Assembly: GCA_963576785.1 (NCBI GenBank) | Contig: OY756148.1 | Location: 992,001-1,056,000, forward strand | DNA length: 64,000 nucleotides | Direction of reading: 5' to 3' | DNA from: Chlorophyllum brunneum | Lineage: Eukaryota > Basidiomycota > Agaricomycetes > Agaricales > Agaricaceae | Part shown: piece by piece, positions 61,288-64,000 of the stretch | How positions within the stretch are numbered: the stretch's first letter is position 1 | Layout: every line of letters begins with the position of its first letter | Notes under the pieces: generated by a model | Told to the model about the DNA's origin: nothing | What the model saw: the letters and a program-made list of their open reading frames with translations, nothing else | Database searches by the model: none | Program-made: the position numbers and the translations under genes

Positions 61288-61905
61288 TAGGCATGATAGG
61301 AGGTTGCTCTTGAGCTCTGGGACATGTAAAACACATGTAAACTCGACTGCTGTGGCCTCTCCAGTGGCCAGAATGGGTTGGAACACCACAGAACCAATAC
61401 CAGAGGCATAGACCACTGAATTGTCTGCTAGATGGATGGAAGTGCAACAGGGAGTGTAGGTCTTGAACCAGTGACAATGTGGGGTCATGTGGGACGTAGC
61501 ACCAGTGTCTGGCAGCCATTGGTGGTGTGGTGAGGGCCTGGAAGCGATGGGAGAGGTTGGAGAGGCTGATGATGAGGGTGGTGACACATTTTGGGCATGT
61601 TCCATGGCTGAGCTGGCTGTAGCTGGGGCTAAACAGGCAGAGAGGGTTGTAGAAGGTGTGGAGGGAGTGGTAGGCTTGTCATAACGTCTAGAGCATTGCT
61701 TTCGTCGATTTCTGGTGTCCAGTTGGGCCTTGCTTCAAGCCTGAATGTAATAATGGCAGTTGAGCATATCATGGCCAGTTTTGGTACAGAAAACACAAAT
61801 AGTAGTCATTGGGCATTGCTGAGAGTGTGGAGAGGTGGTATAGGATGTAGTAGACATAGTGGAGGACTTGTAACGGTGATGGTGAAAGGATAGGGAGAGA
61901 ATTTG
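61288..61905 (-). pseudogene. C2 Gag end and protease
   Basis: Open piece 61282-61605: HHQWLPDTGATSHMTPHCHWF holds an intact D-T-G aspartic protease site, followed by IHLADNSVVYASGIGSVVF and VEFTCVLHVPELKSNLLSC. Upstream (61690-61840), Y-x-C-x-x-C-x-x-T-G-H-D-M-L-N-C reads as a decayed zinc knuckle with preceding basic residues. The C3 insertion cuts it at the LLSC end. Confidence 0.78.
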
Positions 61906-61977
61906 AGGTGAGGAGGGGATAATGAGTTTATTAGGATAAATTATGGATAAATCTCGAATTTCTTGCTTCTAAAGCTT

Positions 61978-61990
61978 GGGGCCCATAAAC
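61978..61990 (-). promoter_or_regulatory. C2 primer-binding site
   Basis: GGGGCCCATAAAC, plus-strand view, one base off the C1 and C3 sites, next to TGATAG, which would be the LTR end. It indicates the same initiator tRNA-Met priming. Confidence 0.6.
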
Positions 61991-62246
61991 TGATAGAGGT
62001 AGTATGCAGTGGGACTGTTGAACAGTCCTAGAAAGCAAGAAAATAAGTCTATTAAGTGACCAGATATCTCTGGAGACTGTGGACTATTGTTAGAGACTAG
62101 AGAATAAGTGTACAAGGTTCTACTCACCTGTGGACTATTGTTAGAGACTAGAGAATAAGTGTACAAGGTTCTACTCACCTGTGGACTATTGTTAGAGACT
62201 AGAGAAGCCTCTGAGACATCCACAGGTGTCTAAGTTCAACCCATCA
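61991..62246 (-). repeat. C2 5' LTR (right end tentative)
   Basis: It starts TGATAGAGG after the PBS and contains 2.6 copies of a 51-bp repeat. CCATCA at 62241-62246 could be the other end (inverted match to TGATRG), but a second CCATCA lies at 62262-62267. The partner LTR is not in the window. Confidence 0.5.
62077..62209. repeat. 51-bp tandem repeat, 2.6 copies
   Basis: Units 62077-62127, 62128-62178 and a partial third. Each begins ctgtggactattgttagaga. 51 is a multiple of three, so the reverse strand shows a 17-residue repeat, but no gene is evident. It lies within the putative C2 LTR. Confidence 0.9.
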
Positions 62247-62426
62247 CATGACACAATCAATCCATCACCTCACAATCTATAACTTGGTATAGATCACAAC
62301 TTGCACACTCTAACACAGAACCATTCTATTTTACTCTCCCAGCAATACATCAAAGAACTCCTAGAACATTACCATATGGACAACTCTAAGCCTGTTCAGA
62401 TCCCTCTCTCACCTGGAACAGATCTC
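62247..62426 (+). pseudogene. Copia C4 RT fragment
   Basis: Plus-strand copia RT thumb region: ILLSQQYIKELLEHYHMD, then NSKPVQIPLSPGTDL, with stops upstream of about 62310. Its orientation is opposite to C1-C3. It is cut on the right by LINE-B poly(T) at 62427; the left limit is uncertain. Confidence 0.7.
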
Positions 62427-64000
62427 TTTTTTTTTTTTTTTTTTTAAATCATTATGTTTAAGGTGGTGTGTGAACACAGTCCACCTGTATCTACTGTGAC
62501 ATGTAGGCTACAAAGAGTAGTTTACAAAGATAGGCTCTCCCCTGGCCAAACTAGACTGCCTGTTGGTGGTCTGGGTGAATAGTTACAGAAACATGCATAG
62601 GCACACAAATCCTAGACCAAATAAGCAAGCGACCCCTAGCCTCCCCTCCCTAGGGAGAGTATACATCAATTTGCAATTAACTTCTACACATGTTGGAAAT
62701 GTGGGAAGCTAGCAGGGGCCATGTTGCATCATCCAACTCCTGCAAGTGGTCTATTGGACTTGAACACAAACACTGAAGGATTGTGTACAAGGAAAGATAC
62801 CAGCTGGTCAATAGAGACTGGCAGGCCACAATGTCTCTTGTACAGTAGACAAGAGCACAAGATATGGGTGCAGGTCTCCAAAGGAGCCCCACACTTGCAG
62901 CCAATAGGCTCGAGAGGATGAAACCAGGAGTAGTACTTGCTACTTAGTGCATGCCCAAGAATGGCATGGTTTGCTCTCATCACAATAGACTGAGAGGGAA
63001 ATAAAGGAAGCCAAGATCCTCCATGGAGGTACATTGGCTGTTAAACTTTGTTCTTACTATCCGTGAGAACAAGGAAGTTTGAACCATGATAAGAGGAGTC
63101 CTGGAAAGAGACTTTCCAGGCCTTCTGAACAGTAGCTATGTTGAGTTTACATAGTGAATCAATAGACATTGCTGGATGACGTCCAGCAGTGACTCTGAGG
63201 TTGGTAGCATATTCATGTACTATCTGATGGATGGACCATTTTGCCAATGATAGGACAGACCAGAATGTGAGGGAGCAGTCAGGACAATCCCTGAACCACT
63301 CTAACAAGAGGTAACAAACAGCCAGGGAGTGTCCCTGGCCAGAATGTATGGACAGGTCAAGGGCTTGCTTGGCAGAACCAATCGAGTCTGTAAAGACCGC
63401 AATATGTACAGCCTTAGAAACTGCAGAAGCAGTTCCCAAAGCCATACAAATGGCAAAAAGCTCAGTATCAGGGGCTGTAACTTTGCCAGCTGGGTGACAC
63501 ATTGCACAAAGCAACTGAGCCCCCCTGTAAATGTGGGCAGCTGAAACTGCCTGGTAATCCCCAATCAGTGGTAGACTTGTGTCTATTACTGTATAGACTA
63601 CCTGTCTGTCCTCATAATACTCATGAAGAGTATCATCGAGCAAATTCACCTGATGACCTGCTGGGTTTCCACCGAGCAAGGTGTCATACATTTTAAAAGT
63701 CACCTGGACCACTATGTGGTCCAGAAGACAAGAACCTGGTGACACTTCAAGTGCAAACAGCTTGAACATCTCCATTAAGAGTTTGCCTCTGTGACTAGCC
63801 CCTTGACCTTGACCACCTGAGTGGGGGTCATGAGGGCAATTGATTTGGGGTATGGAACATACCTAGTAGTATACTAACATCCTATAATGAAGCAAATAGG
63901 GTGATTCTCAGAAAGTGTAGCAACCCTGTGGATGGCATGGGTAGCCAGCTTCTTGAGATGGAGGTGGATGGGGATAAGGCCAGCTAAGGCCTCTGCCCCT
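62427..64000 (-). mobile_element. LINE-B 3' part, runs off the window
   Basis: T-run 62427-62445 (poly(A) on the minus strand), terminal stem-loop 62462-62485 (GGTGG, AC, TGTG, loop, CACA, CCACC), UTR hairpin 62553-62572, then ORF2 leftward to RNase H and beyond. No target duplication can be checked because the 5' side is outside. Confidence 0.9.
62729..64000 (-). pseudogene. LINE-B ORF2 C-terminal part with RNase H
   Basis: The best LINE-B RNase H in the window: VIDTSLPLIGDYQAVSAAHIY, TAPDTELFAICMAL, VFTDSIGSAKQALD, HSGQGHSLAVCYLL (63041-63775). A stop at 63041 interrupts before LHGGSWLPLFPSQS and the zinc tail GCKCGAPLETCTHILCSC; the frame ends AGVG at 62729. Upstream of 63775 the frame is shifted and stopped. 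The RNase H aspartates are retained except the first, where V-I-D-T is unusual. Confidence 0.83.

Larger units (their letters stand above)
49681..62246 (-). mobile_element. Ty1/copia element C2, nested host, partial
   Basis: C2 survives in three minus-strand pieces: 61288-62246 (LTR, PBS, gag end, protease), 53767-53888 (after protease) and 49681-50212 (pre-integrase and integrase). Between them sit complete copia C3 and the W/LINE-C chimera. The reading rejoins in phase across both insertions once one target duplication is removed at each. The left part was lost where C1 inserted. Confidence 0.85.

Noticed and set aside
62077..62209. The direct repeats as a CRISPR array
   Set aside because: The units are contiguous with no spacers, only 2.6 in number, and lie in a eukaryotic LTR.
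1..64000. Classical RIP (CpA to TpA) as the main mutational process
   Set aside because: Most diagnostic changes are at CpG (CGA to TGA, CG to TG/CA). A few CAG to TAG changes exist but do not dominate.

Overview
The window is built almost entirely of nested and rearranged retrotransposons; I find no host gene, rRNA or stand-alone tRNA gene. The mix points to a filamentous fungus, most likely a basidiomycete with a large, repeat-rich genome: Ty3/gypsy chromoviruses with a C-terminal chromodomain, Ty1/copia elements primed by initiator tRNA, and Tad-like LINEs (zinc-knuckle ORF1; ORF2 with endonuclease, reverse transcriptase, RNase H and a C-terminal zinc motif). The species is inference only. 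Names used here are provisional: LINE-A, LINE-B, LINE-C; gypsy G1 and G2; copia C1 to C4; and 'W', an unrecognised non-coding unit.

Layout. 1-5967 is an old minus-strand gypsy (G1), split by a LINE-A 3' end (103-692) and by a W/LINE-B chimera (2547-4637). 5968-8384 is a W/LINE-A chimera, followed by a tRNA-derived SINE and a LINE-A scrap. 8839-12801 is a decayed LINE-C. 12802-19315 is a full-length LINE-A with an intact 1303-codon ORF2. It lies head to head with a second LINE-A (19429-32092), which carries the young full-length gypsy G2 (22821-29269, with LTRs, target duplication, gag, pol and a third ORF). 32093-37819 is a mosaic of LINE-A and LINE-B pieces. 37820-49680 is copia C1 carrying a full-length LINE-C (38044-44714). 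49681-62246 is copia C2, split by a W/LINE-C chimera (50213-53766) and by complete copia C3 (53889-61287). A copia C4 scrap and a LINE-B 3' portion close the window.

The most interesting object is W. It occurs three times, each time joined by the same 3' end to the 5'-truncated 3' part of a different LINE family. Two of the three chimeras have clean target-site duplications around the whole W+LINE unit, so each moved as one piece. This is the expected product of a LINE reverse transcriptase switching template from its own RNA to a W RNA, as proposed for WEIRD/MGL (MINE) in Magnaporthe. W has a tandem array of covarying hairpins and a 5' terminus like those of LINE-C and LINE-A. All three LINE families end in a similar covarying stem-loop just before poly(A), which could explain shared machinery.

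Other points: G2 carries the signature of Tf1-type self-primed reverse transcription. It also has an in-frame UGA, shared with divergent G1, between the integrase core and the chromodomain. A third gypsy ORF is kept open but diverges fast. Decay across the window is strongly CpG-directed: most nonsense codons are CGA to TGA, and several duplicated CpGs have become TG in one copy and CA in the other, as expected if these elements were cytosine-methylated.
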